NCBI GenBank assembly: GCA_019873645.1
Contig: JAIOAX010000007.1
Span: forward strand, 90,944-154,943
Direction: 5' to 3'
Source: Chloroflexota bacterium
Lineage (GTDB): Bacteria; Chloroflexota; Anaerolineae; B4-G1; SLSP01
Length of the DNA stretch: 64,000 nt
In this document: positions 54,787-64,000 of the stretch, in pieces
Position numbering within the stretch: position 1 is the stretch's first letter
Layout: each line of letters opens with the position of its first letter
Notes under the pieces: generated by a model
Databases searched by the model: none
What the model saw: the letters and a program-made list of their open reading frames with translations, nothing else
What the model was told of the DNA's origin: nothing
Made by a program: the position numbers and the translations under genes

Positions 54787-57030
54787 ATGACAACTTACCT
54801 GTATGCTAGTTATCGCCGTAAAATCTTGATAGTTGTGTTGATCTTCATGGTGTTGATAAGTTGGATTGAACCATCTGGAGTCATAGCTCAACCAACTGCG
54901 GGGATAATCCGCGTGGCGCCGACCGGTACCGATACGTCCGGCTGTGGTTCTGAGAGCACACCATGCCGGACGATCCAGTATGCGGTCAATGCTGCCGCCT
55001 CCGGCGATACGATCAAGATTGCGCAGGGCACATATACCGGTTCCGGAGGGGCAGTGGTCAGCATTAAGAAAAGCCTTACGCTTATCGGTGGGTATACTAC
55101 CTCGAATTGGGACACCCCCTCGACCGATCCGGCGTTGACGATCATTGATGGCGAGCATGTTCGACGTGGCGTCGAAATCAGCGATGTGGTCGGCAATGTC
55201 AGTATTGCGTTTCAGGGCCTGACGATCCGCAATGGCTTTAACGACAAGACGCTGGCAGGCGGAGAATTTATCGGCGGGGGAATGTTGTGCCGGAGCGGCG
55301 ATGCAGGTAAGACGGTTACCCTGTCTCTCACGTCGGTGAAGTTTGAAAATAATCAGGTACAGGGGACGACCAATGGCCCGGCAGGCGGCGGCGGGGCCGG
55401 TTTTTACGAGAAATGCCCGGTCACGATGCAGCAAGTGACCTTTAGCGGCAATCAGGTGATCGCCGGGGATGCTACCAATAATACACGCGGCGGACAGGCC
55501 TTGGGCGGCGGCTTTTTTGCTACCAACGGAAGCCACATTACGGCCAACACGATTGTCCTGGTCAATAACACGGCTCGAGCCGGTTCTGGGGGGCAAGGTT
55601 ACCTGAACGATACATGGAATCGCGCCGATGCTCTGGGTGGTGGCGCGGCAATGCAGTATAACAATGTCAACATTGTGGGAATTACGGCGACAAATAATCA
55701 AGCCGTCGCAGGCAGTGGCTCTGCGTATGGCGGTTTTGCCTGTGGGGGGGCGCTTTTCTTTGAGCACAACACCGGCACGGTCGCTATCAGCGACGGCGTA
55801 TTGAGCGGCAACCAGGTGACCGGCGGTGCATCTACTTCTGAAGGCGGCGCCAGCTCCGGCGGCGCGATCATGTCGACAGATAGCGTGTTGTCTTTGGAAC
55901 GTTTAACCATCGTCAACAATTCCAGCATCGGCGGCGCCGGCAGTGACGGCGGCGATGCTGGCGGCGGTGCGCTCTATTTCACCCGTGCTGTGAGTCCCTG
56001 GGGCGCCCCCAGTACTGTGACCGGCGTCAACCTCATCATCGCCGATAATGTAGCCGAGGCCGGCGCCGGCGCGAATCGCTGGGGCGGCGGCGGCGGCATC
56101 TTCAGCCAGAATACCGATTTGACGCTGTATCACGCGACGTTTTCTGGCAACCGGGTGTTGGATTCGATGCAGGCGCCGGCCCTGATCGCGCTCAATTATG
56201 CCGGCACAGATATAGGCTGGAGTACAGCACGTTTGTATTACTCTATTATTGCCAATCACACGCCAGCTTCTTTCAGTTATGCTGCGATGGCGCTCAGCTC
56301 CGGGGATACGTTGCAGATGAACTATACGCTGTTCTATAACAACGGTGGGCGCAATTACGGCGGCAGCGGCTCCATCTCCAATAATAACGAAGTCCCAAGC
56401 GGCAATCCGGCGTTTGTCAGCCCGGGCGCGCCTAATTATAACTATCACATCACCTACAGTTCCGCGGCCCGTGATCGAGCCATTGGCAGCAGCACAACAC
56501 TCGATATTGACAAGGATGCTCGCCCCATCGGCGCTGCTTCGGACGTCGGTGCCGACGAGTACGTTTTACACAATGCGCACCTTGTGGTATCGGCATTTAA
56601 TACGCCGACCAATATCGTCGCTGGTGGCAGCACCTCGCATACGGTGGTGCATCGGATCGTCGTGCAGAATACCGGCGATATTGCGGCTACGACGGCTACC
56701 TTGACCGAGCAATTGTCCACGCCTTCCGCGCCGCTCTCGATGAATGTTTCATCTGGGCCGACATGTACCAGCGGAACCTGCAATTACAATGCCACTACGC
56801 GCCGAATAACCTGGTCAGGCAGTGTGCCCAGCGGCGGCTCCGTGACCATCACTTACGACCTGCTGGTCAATGTCCCCACCGACTACACGGCCTCCACCGC
56901 GATTCCCTCCACCCTCAATTACAGTTTTGCGGACAATGAAGGTGGCTCTGGGAACGGTACACTGGTATCTTCAGTTTTTATCAATGCCAGGCAGGTATAT
57001 TTGCCGCTTGTTGCCAGGCTCAATGAATGA
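54787..57030 (+). CDS. Secreted right-handed beta-helix (Pmp-like) surface protein with C-terminal DUF11-like domain
   Basis: AAGGAGG RBS; signal peptide; CRTIQYAVNAAASGDTIKIAQGTYTG; repeated GG...GGAL/SGNQV; ends RQVYLPLVARLNE. Confidence 0.88.
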   Translation: MTTYLYASYRRKILIVVLIFMVLISWIEPSGVIAQPTAGIIRVAPTGTDTSGCGSESTPCRTIQYAVNAAASGDTIKIAQGTYTGSGGAVVSIKKSLTLIGGYTTSNWDTPSTDPALTIIDGEHVRRGVEISDVVGNVSIAFQGLTIRNGFNDKTLAGGEFIGGGMLCRSGDAGKTVTLSLTSVKFENNQVQGTTNGPAGGGGAGFYEKCPVTMQQVTFSGNQVIAGDATNNTRGGQALGGGFFATNGSHITANTIVLVNNTARAGSGGQGYLNDTWNRADALGGGAAMQYNNVNIVGITATNNQAVAGSGSAYGGFACGGALFFEHNTGTVAISDGVLSGNQVTGGASTSEGGASSGGAIMSTDSVLSLERLTIVNNSSIGGAGSDGGDAGGGALYFTRAVSPWGAPSTVTGVNLIIADNVAEAGAGANRWGGGGGIFSQNTDLTLYHATFSGNRVLDSMQAPALIALNYAGTDIGWSTARLYYSIIANHTPASFSYAAMALSSGDTLQMNYTLFYNNGGRNYGGSGSISNNNEVPSGNPAFVSPGAPNYNYHITYSSAARDRAIGSSTTLDIDKDARPIGAASDVGADEYVLHNAHLVVSAFNTPTNIVAGGSTSHTVVHRIVVQNTGDIAATTATLTEQLSTPSAPLSMNVSSGPTCTSGTCNYNATTRRITWSGSVPSGGSVTITYDLLVNVPTDYTASTAIPSTLNYSFADNEGGSGNGTLVSSVFINARQVYLPLVARLNE

Positions 57031-59320
57031 ACCTTTGACTTTTTCCGTAATCGTCAACACGACCGATCGCGCCGGGCCGTTGCGCACGCTCTTGCGAGCT
57101 TTGGAGCAGCAATCCTATCCACATTTTGAGGTTGTGGTTGTCGTAGGGCCGACCCGCGACAATACGCTGGAAGTGCTGGATGAGTACGCCGGACGGGTGC
57201 GTGTGTTGCGCTGCGCGCACGCCAATCTAAGTGAATCGCGCAACATCGGCTTGCTGGCGGCGCGTGGCGACCTGGTGGCCTATATTGACGATGACGCGGT
57301 CCCGTGTTATCACTGGCTGGCGCACCTTGCGCGCCTGTTTGCCGATCCGCATATAGACGCGACCGGCGGCGTCGTCTATATGATTCATCCCCAGGAAACC
57401 GCCATTCAACATCGGATTGGCTTGATGTCGTCTATGTTTGAGCATTATGACGTGCGCGCTTCGTGGTTGGAACACCTCACTCCGACGGGCTTTGGATCGC
57501 AATGGGCGGCACGGATGATGGGGACGAACATGGCTTTCCGACGCCGGCCATTGCTGGATGTGGGCGGCTTCGATGAGTTCTACGTTTACATCGGAGAAGA
57601 GACGGATGTGATGTTGCGTATGCTCAATGCCGGTTACACCGTACATCCTGTCAAAGAATCGGCTGTTTACCATGCGCCGGCTTCCAGTCGTAACCGAACG
57701 ATGTTCAGTGCTTATGGCCGTTGGTGGATGCAAACCCGTTCCGGGACGTATTTTACCATCAAAAACGGTCGCCATGCGGGCGAACCGGCCGGGCGTATCC
57801 TGGTGCGTTGCCTGCAACTGGCGCACGGCCATTGGATGGCTTACGGACAGTCGCGGCGTGAGCGCAAAATCACCTTTGCGCAGCTCTGGCGGATGCGGTT
57901 TGGGGAACTCTATGCCATTATTGTCGGCGCGCTCCACGGTTTGTACGCGCCACGCCGGCTCATTGATGAGAAAACGAGGGCATCAGCTATGCAGGTATCT
58001 GAACCGATTTTGCCTTTCCAAAACGCGGCATCAGCTTTCCAGGGCGCAGTGGATCCGATCGGCGGACGGCAGCCGGTGCATGCGTTGCCTGATCCGCCGT
58101 TGCGCCTGTGTCTGCTGAGCGGCTCGTATCCGCCGGAGCAGTATGATGGGGTGGGGCGGCTGACTCATCTGATGGCGCAGGGGTTGCACGAATGTGGGCA
58201 TACCGTCCATGTCATTGCGCGCGGTGATAGGGAGACCGTCGCGTTTTACGATGGCGCTTACGTCCATCGCATTCCCTATCAGACAGAACGTTACAGCCTT
58301 TACCGGGGTTTCCCCAACCTGTTTCACACCTTAAATTACAGCCACGCCGTTTACGATAAGGTGCGTCGTCTGCTGCTGAACGACGGCATTCAGATCGTGG
58401 ATTCTCCTATCTGGCAATTCGAGGGGTTGGTGACGGCGGTAAGCGGCAGTGTGCCGACGGTTGTGCGCCTGGTGACGGCTGCGCCACAGGTAGCGCGCAT
58501 CCATGCCGATGACAGCGAGGACCCACACCTGATGGCGGAGATGGAGCGTGCGTTGATCGCACGGGCGCACCACGTGTTGCCCAATACGGCGGCCACCCTT
58601 GCCGCCGCGCGCGATTTGTACGGTGCAGATTTGCTCGATGGTCGTGCCACCATTGTCCCTTACGGCATTGTCCCCGTGCCGGACGAGAACATTTGCCCGT
58701 TTGATGTGCAACGACCCCCAGAGCATTTCACAGTGCTGTTCGTGGGGCGGTTGGAAAAGCGTAAGGGAATTATGGACCTGTTTGAGGCCATCCCTTTGGT
58801 GTTGAAGAAACAACCTAACGTGAAATTTATCATTGCCGGACAGGACAACAGCCACAGCGACGGTTTTCAGCGTCGGACGGGGCAGAGCTATCCGGCATAC
58901 TTCGCCGAACATTTTCGCCGTTATACCGATCACGTTGAGTTTACCGGCATGGTCTCCGACGCCGTGTTGCAGTCGCTTTACCGGACGTGTGATGTGTTCG
59001 TAGCGCCGTCGTTGTACGAATCCTTCGGCTTGATTTACCTGGAAGCGATGAATTACGCCAAACCTGTCGTCGCCTGTCATGTCGGCGGCGTGCCGGAAGT
59101 GGTGGAGCATGGCGTGACCGGCTTGTTGACCGATCCCGCGGCGCCCGCGGCGCTGGCCGAAGCCTTGCTCATGTTCTTGCAAACGCCTGCCAGGCTTTAC
59201 GAATTCGGCATGGCCGGCCGACAACGCCTGCTGAAGCAGTTTACTTATATACAGATGGCGCGCAATTTTGAGAAAGTCTACCGCGCCGTGCTCGCACGGT
59301 CGGCCGATGTGTGTTCTTAG
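57023..59320 (+). CDS. Two-domain glycosyltransferase: GT2 plus GT4
   Basis: FSVIVNTTDRAGPLRTLLRALEQQSYPHFEVVVVVGPTRDNTLEVL...LVAYIDDDAVP; then LRLCLLSGSYPPEQYDGVGRLTHLMAQGLHE...VLFVGRLEKRKGIMDLFEA...APSLYESFGLIYLEAMNYAKPVVACHVGGVPEVVEHG. ATG overlaps the upstream stop. Confidence 0.9.
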   Translation: MNEPLTFSVIVNTTDRAGPLRTLLRALEQQSYPHFEVVVVVGPTRDNTLEVLDEYAGRVRVLRCAHANLSESRNIGLLAARGDLVAYIDDDAVPCYHWLAHLARLFADPHIDATGGVVYMIHPQETAIQHRIGLMSSMFEHYDVRASWLEHLTPTGFGSQWAARMMGTNMAFRRRPLLDVGGFDEFYVYIGEETDVMLRMLNAGYTVHPVKESAVYHAPASSRNRTMFSAYGRWWMQTRSGTYFTIKNGRHAGEPAGRILVRCLQLAHGHWMAYGQSRRERKITFAQLWRMRFGELYAIIVGALHGLYAPRRLIDEKTRASAMQVSEPILPFQNAASAFQGAVDPIGGRQPVHALPDPPLRLCLLSGSYPPEQYDGVGRLTHLMAQGLHECGHTVHVIARGDRETVAFYDGAYVHRIPYQTERYSLYRGFPNLFHTLNYSHAVYDKVRRLLLNDGIQIVDSPIWQFEGLVTAVSGSVPTVVRLVTAAPQVARIHADDSEDPHLMAEMERALIARAHHVLPNTAATLAAARDLYGADLLDGRATIVPYGIVPVPDENICPFDVQRPPEHFTVLFVGRLEKRKGIMDLFEAIPLVLKKQPNVKFIIAGQDNSHSDGFQRRTGQSYPAYFAEHFRRYTDHVEFTGMVSDAVLQSLYRTCDVFVAPSLYESFGLIYLEAMNYAKPVVACHVGGVPEVVEHGVTGLLTDPAAPAALAEALLMFLQTPARLYEFGMAGRQRLLKQFTYIQMARNFEKVYRAVLARSADVCS

Positions 59321-59379
59321 TGCCTTACCGGTGATAAAGTACACCATGCGGGCACGAAAATGGCCGACTACAAGACTGG

Positions 59380-59393
59380 CGACTCCATGACTA
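59380..59393. repeat. Copy of the CGACTCCATGACTA repeat upstream of an RBS
   Basis: Identical 14-mer to 10137-10150. Confidence 0.7.
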
Positions 59394-59413
59394 TTTTTTG
59401 AAGGAGTGATACT

Positions 59414-60103
59414 GTGACCCATAAAACGATTCAACCTGATGAGGTATTGCGCAGTATCGAGTTTGAGCTTTTGCAGGGAACGATCTCGCATGATGACCTC
59501 GGCGCCGGCATTCATACGGCGCGGCAATATCAGAACAAGGTGCGCAGCGAACTGATGGGCGCTTCTAAGGACGCGCCTGATATTCGGGAGACGGCAATCC
59601 GGCTTTTCCAGATTAACGAAATGCTGCTCACATTGATTCAGGAGTTAAACGCTGCTTTGCTGGGCGTCCAGGCCGATCTGCACCGGATGCGGCAGACCGC
59701 CGAAGTGACCGCGCAGATGAATGTATCGCCGGTGACTCTTGTACCGGAACCGGCGACGGTGGCATCGGCAGAATCTACTCCAACCCCGCTGCCTGCCGAT
59801 GTACGCCGCGCCATGCGTTCTGAGGCGTTACAGATCGAAATGGATGTTCAGCCTGTGACCATCCCGCTGATCGGCGGTTTGCTGCGACGGCTCAGGTTCA
59901 TGGTGCACGACCTGGTGTTGTTTTACCTGCGCCGCCTGGCCGGCAAACAGGCTGCGGTGAACCAGACCTATGGCGAATGGGTGTTGCATCTTGTCGAAAA
60001 ATCCGAGCGGCAGCAGATTCAGATTGAGATATTGGCGGCGCGGCTGGCTGCTCTGGAGGCCCGTCTGGCCGAATCGGGGCAGGCGGCTGCGGCGCAAGCC
60101 TGA
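59414..60103 (+). CDS. Uncharacterised protein with one copy of the locus motif, flanked by coiled coils
   Basis: TIPLIGGLLRRLRFMVHDLVLFYLRRLAGKQAAVNQTY near the C-terminus; GTG start. Confidence 0.75.
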   Translation: MTHKTIQPDEVLRSIEFELLQGTISHDDLGAGIHTARQYQNKVRSELMGASKDAPDIRETAIRLFQINEMLLTLIQELNAALLGVQADLHRMRQTAEVTAQMNVSPVTLVPEPATVASAESTPTPLPADVRRAMRSEALQIEMDVQPVTIPLIGGLLRRLRFMVHDLVLFYLRRLAGKQAAVNQTYGEWVLHLVEKSERQQIQIEILAARLAALEARLAESGQAAAAQA

Positions 60104-60114
60104 AATGCTGTTCT

Positions 60115-61404
60115 ATGCGTATCTTGCATATCGGCCCTCGCTATTTCCCCGTGCGCGGCGGCGCCGAAATTTATTTTGGCGAAATCTCGAGCTACCTGGC
60201 CGCGCAAGGCCATGCCGTGACTGTGGCGACGACGGATGTTCTGGATTTTGAGGCTTTCTGGGATCCGCGTCGTCGTCGCTTGACAGAGCGTGAGACCAGA
60301 CAGGACGGTGTGCGTATCTTGCGCTTTCCTATGCGTTATCCGCCTTTTCCGGTTGTGGCTTATCCTGCCATCCGCCGTCTGTTGTGGTTGCTCTCGCTGG
60401 CGCACCCACTGCCTGTGGTGTTGGCGGCGCGTCTGGCGCGCTTTACCCCCTGGGTCCCCGATCTGTGGCGTTGGCTGCAAGCCACAGATGAACCCTTTGA
60501 TCTGGTCGCCGGGGTGAATATCTGTTTTGAATCGTTGCTGGAAGCCGGGCTGCTTTTCGCTCGACGCCGCGGCATCCCCTTTGTCATCTATCCGTTGACG
60601 CACCTGGGCGCCGGCCCGCAACCAGGCGATGATGCGCTGAGCCGTTTTTACACCATGCGCCATCAAGTGAATCTGGTGCTGCACAGTGACGCTGTGGTCG
60701 CCCAGACGCCGACCGAACGTGATTTTTACGTAGAACGGGGATTGCCGCTTGAGCGTGTCCTGGTCGCCGGGCCGGGCATTCATCCCCAGACGCTGCTCGG
60801 TGGAGACGCGGTTCGTTTCCGCAGCCGTTATCACATCCCAGAAACAGCAACGTTGGTGCTGGCAATCTCGGCGATGGCGTATGACAAGGGGACGATGCAC
60901 GTGGTTGAAGCTGTGCGGCGGCTGTGGGCGCAGGGACGGGACGTGGAACTGGTGCTCATCGGTGCAGTGTTGACGCCTTTTCGGCATTATCTGGAACGTC
61001 TCCCGGCCGTCGTTCGGGAGCGTCTTCACGTGTTGGGGACGGTAGATGAGGACGAAAAGCGCGACGCGCTGGCAGCAGCCGACATCTTTGCATTGCCCTC
61101 ACGCACAGACTCCTTCGGCATCGTCTATTTGGAAGCGTGGGTATATCGTAAGCCGGTGATCGGCGCCCGTACCTGGGGCATCACCGATGTCATTGCCGAC
61201 GGCGAGGATGGGTATCTGGTGCCTTTCGGCGACGTGGCAGCATTGGCGGAAAAGATTGCCTTTCTGGCCGACCACCCTGAAATACGAACGGCACTGGGAA
61301 CAGGGGGGGCGCAGAAAGTGTACGCCCGACACACCTGGGAGCACAAGCACGCCCTTGTCCAGCGCCTGTACCTCGATCTGGTCAAAACCAAGCCATGCGC
61401 TTAG
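60115..61404 (+). CDS. Glycosyltransferase family 4
   Basis: MRILHIGPRYFPVRGGAEIYFGEISSYLAAQGHAVTVAT; LPSRTDSFGIVYLEAWVYRKPVIGARTWGITDVIADGEDGYLVPFGD. Confidence 0.92.
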   Translation: MRILHIGPRYFPVRGGAEIYFGEISSYLAAQGHAVTVATTDVLDFEAFWDPRRRRLTERETRQDGVRILRFPMRYPPFPVVAYPAIRRLLWLLSLAHPLPVVLAARLARFTPWVPDLWRWLQATDEPFDLVAGVNICFESLLEAGLLFARRRGIPFVIYPLTHLGAGPQPGDDALSRFYTMRHQVNLVLHSDAVVAQTPTERDFYVERGLPLERVLVAGPGIHPQTLLGGDAVRFRSRYHIPETATLVLAISAMAYDKGTMHVVEAVRRLWAQGRDVELVLIGAVLTPFRHYLERLPAVVRERLHVLGTVDEDEKRDALAAADIFALPSRTDSFGIVYLEAWVYRKPVIGARTWGITDVIADGEDGYLVPFGDVAALAEKIAFLADHPEIRTALGTGGAQKVYARHTWEHKHALVQRLYLDLVKTKPCA

Positions 61405-62486
61405 TCATCAACGCCACTGAAATCGGCCGGCAACGCGGCGGTAACGAAAGCTACCTGGCGGGATTGTTGCAGGGACTGGCGGCGCTTGGTGTCGCCGATG
61501 ATACGACATTGCTGTTGACGCCGGCCGGCCTTGCCGCTTTGCTGACGATCACACCGGCCACTTATGCTGTAGTGAACATTGGCCCGTACCGTCAGTTGCT
61601 GTTTTACCTGTGGCAACAAACTTACCATCTGGCGCGCCTGCGACCGGACTGGTATCTTTCCACATTCTTTCTGCCGCCGGTTGTGCCTTGTCGTGCAGCG
61701 GTGTTGGTGCACGATATGTCATTTCGTGCACACCCGGAGTATTTCCCTCGTTTTATTGCGTGGTATATGCGCTTGTTGACCGCTCTGGCGATGCGGCGCG
61801 CGGAGCGGGTGATCGCGCTCTCGGAGTTCACACGCAGTGAGATTAAACGTTTCCATCCTGAAGCCGCGGCGAAAACTGTGGTCGTTTGGCCGGGGATTGA
61901 CGCCGCTTTCCAACCTGCACCCGACGCCGATGACGCGGCCATGCTTGCGCGATATGGCCTGACTCCCGGCTACATTTTGGCGCTCGGCAACATTCACCCG
62001 CGCAAGAACCTGGCGCGCCTGTTGGAGGCTTACCTGCTGATGCAACAACAGGGCGTGAATCCCCCACCGCTTGTCTGGGCCGGCGCGCCGCGTTGGAGCA
62101 GCGCTGATCTGATCGCGCGTGCACAGGCGGCAGGGGTCTTGTTGCCCGGTTTTATCCCGCAGTCCATCATGCCCGCCCTTTACCGTCAGGCCGTAATGCT
62201 GGTTTATCCCTCGCTTTATGAAGGTTTTGGGTTGCCGCCGGTTGAGGCGCTGGCCTGCGGCACGCCGGCCATTGTCAGCAATACGACCAGTCTGCCGGAG
62301 GCCGTTGGCGAGGCCGCGTTGACCGTAGATCCAACCGACGTCCCGGCCTTAGCGAACGCAATGGCGCGGCTGTTGACAGACACCGACCTCCGCCTCGCGC
62401 TGCGCGACATCGGCCTGGCCTGGGTCCAACGCTTTACTTGGCTTGCCACCGCCCGTAACCTGCTGGCTGCATTGCCACTCGACTAA
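61395..62486 (+). CDS. Glycosyltransferase family 4
   Basis: YILALGNIHPRKNLARLLEAY...VYPSLYEGFGLPPVEALACGTPAIVSNTTSLPEAVGEAALTVDPTD. Confidence 0.93.
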   Translation: MRLVINATEIGRQRGGNESYLAGLLQGLAALGVADDTTLLLTPAGLAALLTITPATYAVVNIGPYRQLLFYLWQQTYHLARLRPDWYLSTFFLPPVVPCRAAVLVHDMSFRAHPEYFPRFIAWYMRLLTALAMRRAERVIALSEFTRSEIKRFHPEAAAKTVVVWPGIDAAFQPAPDADDAAMLARYGLTPGYILALGNIHPRKNLARLLEAYLLMQQQGVNPPPLVWAGAPRWSSADLIARAQAAGVLLPGFIPQSIMPALYRQAVMLVYPSLYEGFGLPPVEALACGTPAIVSNTTSLPEAVGEAALTVDPTDVPALANAMARLLTDTDLRLALRDIGLAWVQRFTWLATARNLLAALPLD

Positions 62487-62515
62487 CGACTATGTGACTA
62501 ACGACTATGTGACTA
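62480..62515. repeat. GACTATGTGACTA tandem repeat overlapping a stop codon and abutting the next RBS
   Basis: cgactaacgactatgtgactaacgactatgtgacta followed by aaaaaggagtgatcccaATG. Confidence 0.85.
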
Positions 62516-62531
62516 AAAAGGAGTGATCCCA

Positions 62532-63614
62532 ATGACCACAATCACCCTCCACGGCCCCGAATTCTGGATTGACGGCCGGCCCACCTATCCCGGTCGTGAG
62601 TTCGCCGGGCATAAAATCCAGGGCTTGCTTTTCAACGTGCGTGCGGTACAGGCGACCTTCGATGACGCGAACCCGGCCACGCGCAGCTACTGGGCTTACC
62701 CTGATACCGGCGTATGGGACCCCGACCGCAACACGGACGAGTTCTGTGCCGCATTGCCATCGTGGCGCGACCACGGCGTGCTGGCGTTCACGCTCAATGC
62801 GCAGGGGGGTGGCGCGCGCTATAACGCTGAGGTCTACGACCACTACGACAACAGTGCCTTCACCCGCGAGGGCGCGCTCAAACCGGCCTATGCCGACCGT
62901 TTCGCGCGCATTTTGGCCGCTGCTGATGCGCTGGGTATGGTCGCCATTGTTGGGCTATTTTATTGGAAACATGCACTCAAGATGCAGGGTGAACCGGCAT
63001 TCTGGCGTGCGGCGCGGGAGATGCTGGATTTTCTGCGGGGAACCGGGCGACGCAATATCCTCATTGAAGTCGCCAACGAGACCGGGCCGCGCTTCGGCTA
63101 CGAGATTTTCCACGCTGACCGGGCGCACGTGATGATCAATGTACTCAAGGCTGAGTATCCCGAATTCCTCATCTCCACCAGTCAGGGCGGGCTGGATGTC
63201 GGCGTGGGGCATGAACTGCCGCCGCCGTCGCTGGTGCGCAGCGTGGACTTCATCATGCCGCATGGCAACGGCAACACGGCAGAGCAGTTAGCTGCTGGTA
63301 TAGAGGTCATCCAGACTATGCGTGAGTTTCAGCTCAACCCCAAGCCGATTCTCATCAACGAGGATTCCACCAGCATCGCCAATCTGGATGTGGCGTGGCA
63401 ACATTACGTCTCGTGGGGTTACTACGACCAGGGTTACGGCGGGTGGGGCGGCTGGCGGCACGATATCCACATTGACTACAGCGAGAAACCGCGCGAGAGC
63501 GTCTATGCCGATCTCAGCGGCTTTCAGACCCCGCCGGTCAACTGGACAATCAACACGCCCCACAAGCGTGCCTTCTTCACGCGCGTCGCCGAAGTCACCG
63601 GCTACAAAGTGTAG
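62532..63614 (+). CDS. Cellulase/glycoside-hydrolase-like TIM-barrel protein
   Basis: FWRAAREMLDFLRGTGRRNILIEVANETGPRFGYEIFHADRAHVMINVLKAEYPEFLISTSQGG (VANE catalytic-type Glu); PILINEDSTSI second Glu candidate. Confidence 0.65.
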   Translation: MTTITLHGPEFWIDGRPTYPGREFAGHKIQGLLFNVRAVQATFDDANPATRSYWAYPDTGVWDPDRNTDEFCAALPSWRDHGVLAFTLNAQGGGARYNAEVYDHYDNSAFTREGALKPAYADRFARILAAADALGMVAIVGLFYWKHALKMQGEPAFWRAAREMLDFLRGTGRRNILIEVANETGPRFGYEIFHADRAHVMINVLKAEYPEFLISTSQGGLDVGVGHELPPPSLVRSVDFIMPHGNGNTAEQLAAGIEVIQTMREFQLNPKPILINEDSTSIANLDVAWQHYVSWGYYDQGYGGWGGWRHDIHIDYSEKPRESVYADLSGFQTPPVNWTINTPHKRAFFTRVAEVTGYKV

Positions 63615-63626
63615 CCAATTACCTTC

Positions 63627-64000
63627 TCACTCCCCCATTACCTCTTCCCGGTACACCAGTTCCCAGCCGTGGTACACCAGCACCACGCCCTTGAGCGTGA
63701 CGCGACCGGCGACCTTCTGCACGCGCTCGTCGGCCAGATACCCGCGCAGTTGCGCCTCCGCCTCGGCGACCAGCGCCGGCAGCCGCGCGTCTTTGTCCTC
63801 CCCGCGCGGCAGGTACTTGAGTTCGATGAGATACCCATACTGGATGTCGGGGTAGCGCGCCAGGAAGGGCTCCAGGTAGATGTCGGCAAACCCGCCGCCC
63901 ATCTCGCGCTCCGACCAGGGGATGAAAAAGTGCGTCACGTTGAGGTAGGCCAGCAGGAAGCCCTGGATGACCTTTTCGCCGCCCAGGTAGTCGCGCACCG
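63627..64000 (-). CDS. C-terminal PD-(D/E)XK nuclease-like domain of a protein (AAA-ATPase/PDDEXK_9 type), truncated by the window edge
   Basis: GGGFADIYLEPFLARYPDIQYGYLIELKYLPRGED...VAEAEAQLRGYLADERVQKVAGRVTLKGVVLVYHGWELVYREEV. Confidence 0.75.
   Translation of the reverse strand, partial: VRDYLGGEKVIQGFLLAYLNVTHFFIPWSEREMGGGFADIYLEPFLARYPDIQYGYLIELKYLPRGEDKDARLPALVAEAEAQLRGYLADERVQKVAGRVTLKGVVLVYHGWELVYREEVMGE

Noticed and set aside
40351-62486. Mobile genomic island with integrase or prophage
   Set aside because: No integrase, transposase, phage or tRNA gene recognised; only composition and gene content hint at possible acquisition.

Overview
The window looks like a chromosomal segment from a GC-rich bacterium, probably Chloroflexota. 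That is inferred from gene content and was not tested by any search. From left to right it contains: (1) a compact signalling operon (VWA-protein C-terminus, zinc-ribbon/FHA protein, OmpR-type response regulator, Ras-like GTPase); (2) a YugP-type zinc metallopeptidase, an Hsp20 and a bacterial alpha-2-macroglobulin lipoprotein that seems to lack its thioester motif; (3) a trehalose-synthase-like GH13; (4) a ~3,760-residue SdrD_B-repeat surface protein with dockerin-like insertions, followed by a short paralogue sharing both termini but lacking the repeat array; (5) a GAF sensor, cytidine deaminase and GlmU on the minus strand; (6) an S26-like peptidase/fibronectin-like fusion next to a gingipain-type (C25) peptidase and a membrane-anchored glycoside-hydrolase-like protein; (7) a long surface-glycan locus from ~34.3 to 62.5 kb (LPG-synthase-like flippase, DUF2723, DUF4012, Wzt-like ABC ATPase, many GT2/GT4 enzymes, FkbM methyltransferase, beta-helix surface protein); (8) a cellulase-like protein and the end of a PD-(D/E)XK protein. 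The most unusual signals are: a ~44-residue motif (PxxGxLIxxLRxxLxxxxxxxYxxPxxxRQxxFN) repeated three times in one ORF and present in three other ORFs of the glycan locus; an in-frame TAG splitting a DUF4214-FkbM gene; 26-residue VIDGxxDxNxDGxxTxxDD repeats inserted in SdrD_B loops; several intergenic repeat families that abut ribosome-binding sites and in one gene enter coding sequence; and a possible sorting context linking C-terminal LPLV-type tails with the S26/C25 peptidase pair. No rRNA, tRNA, CRISPR array, transposase or phage gene was recognised. All family names come from reading motifs, without database searches.
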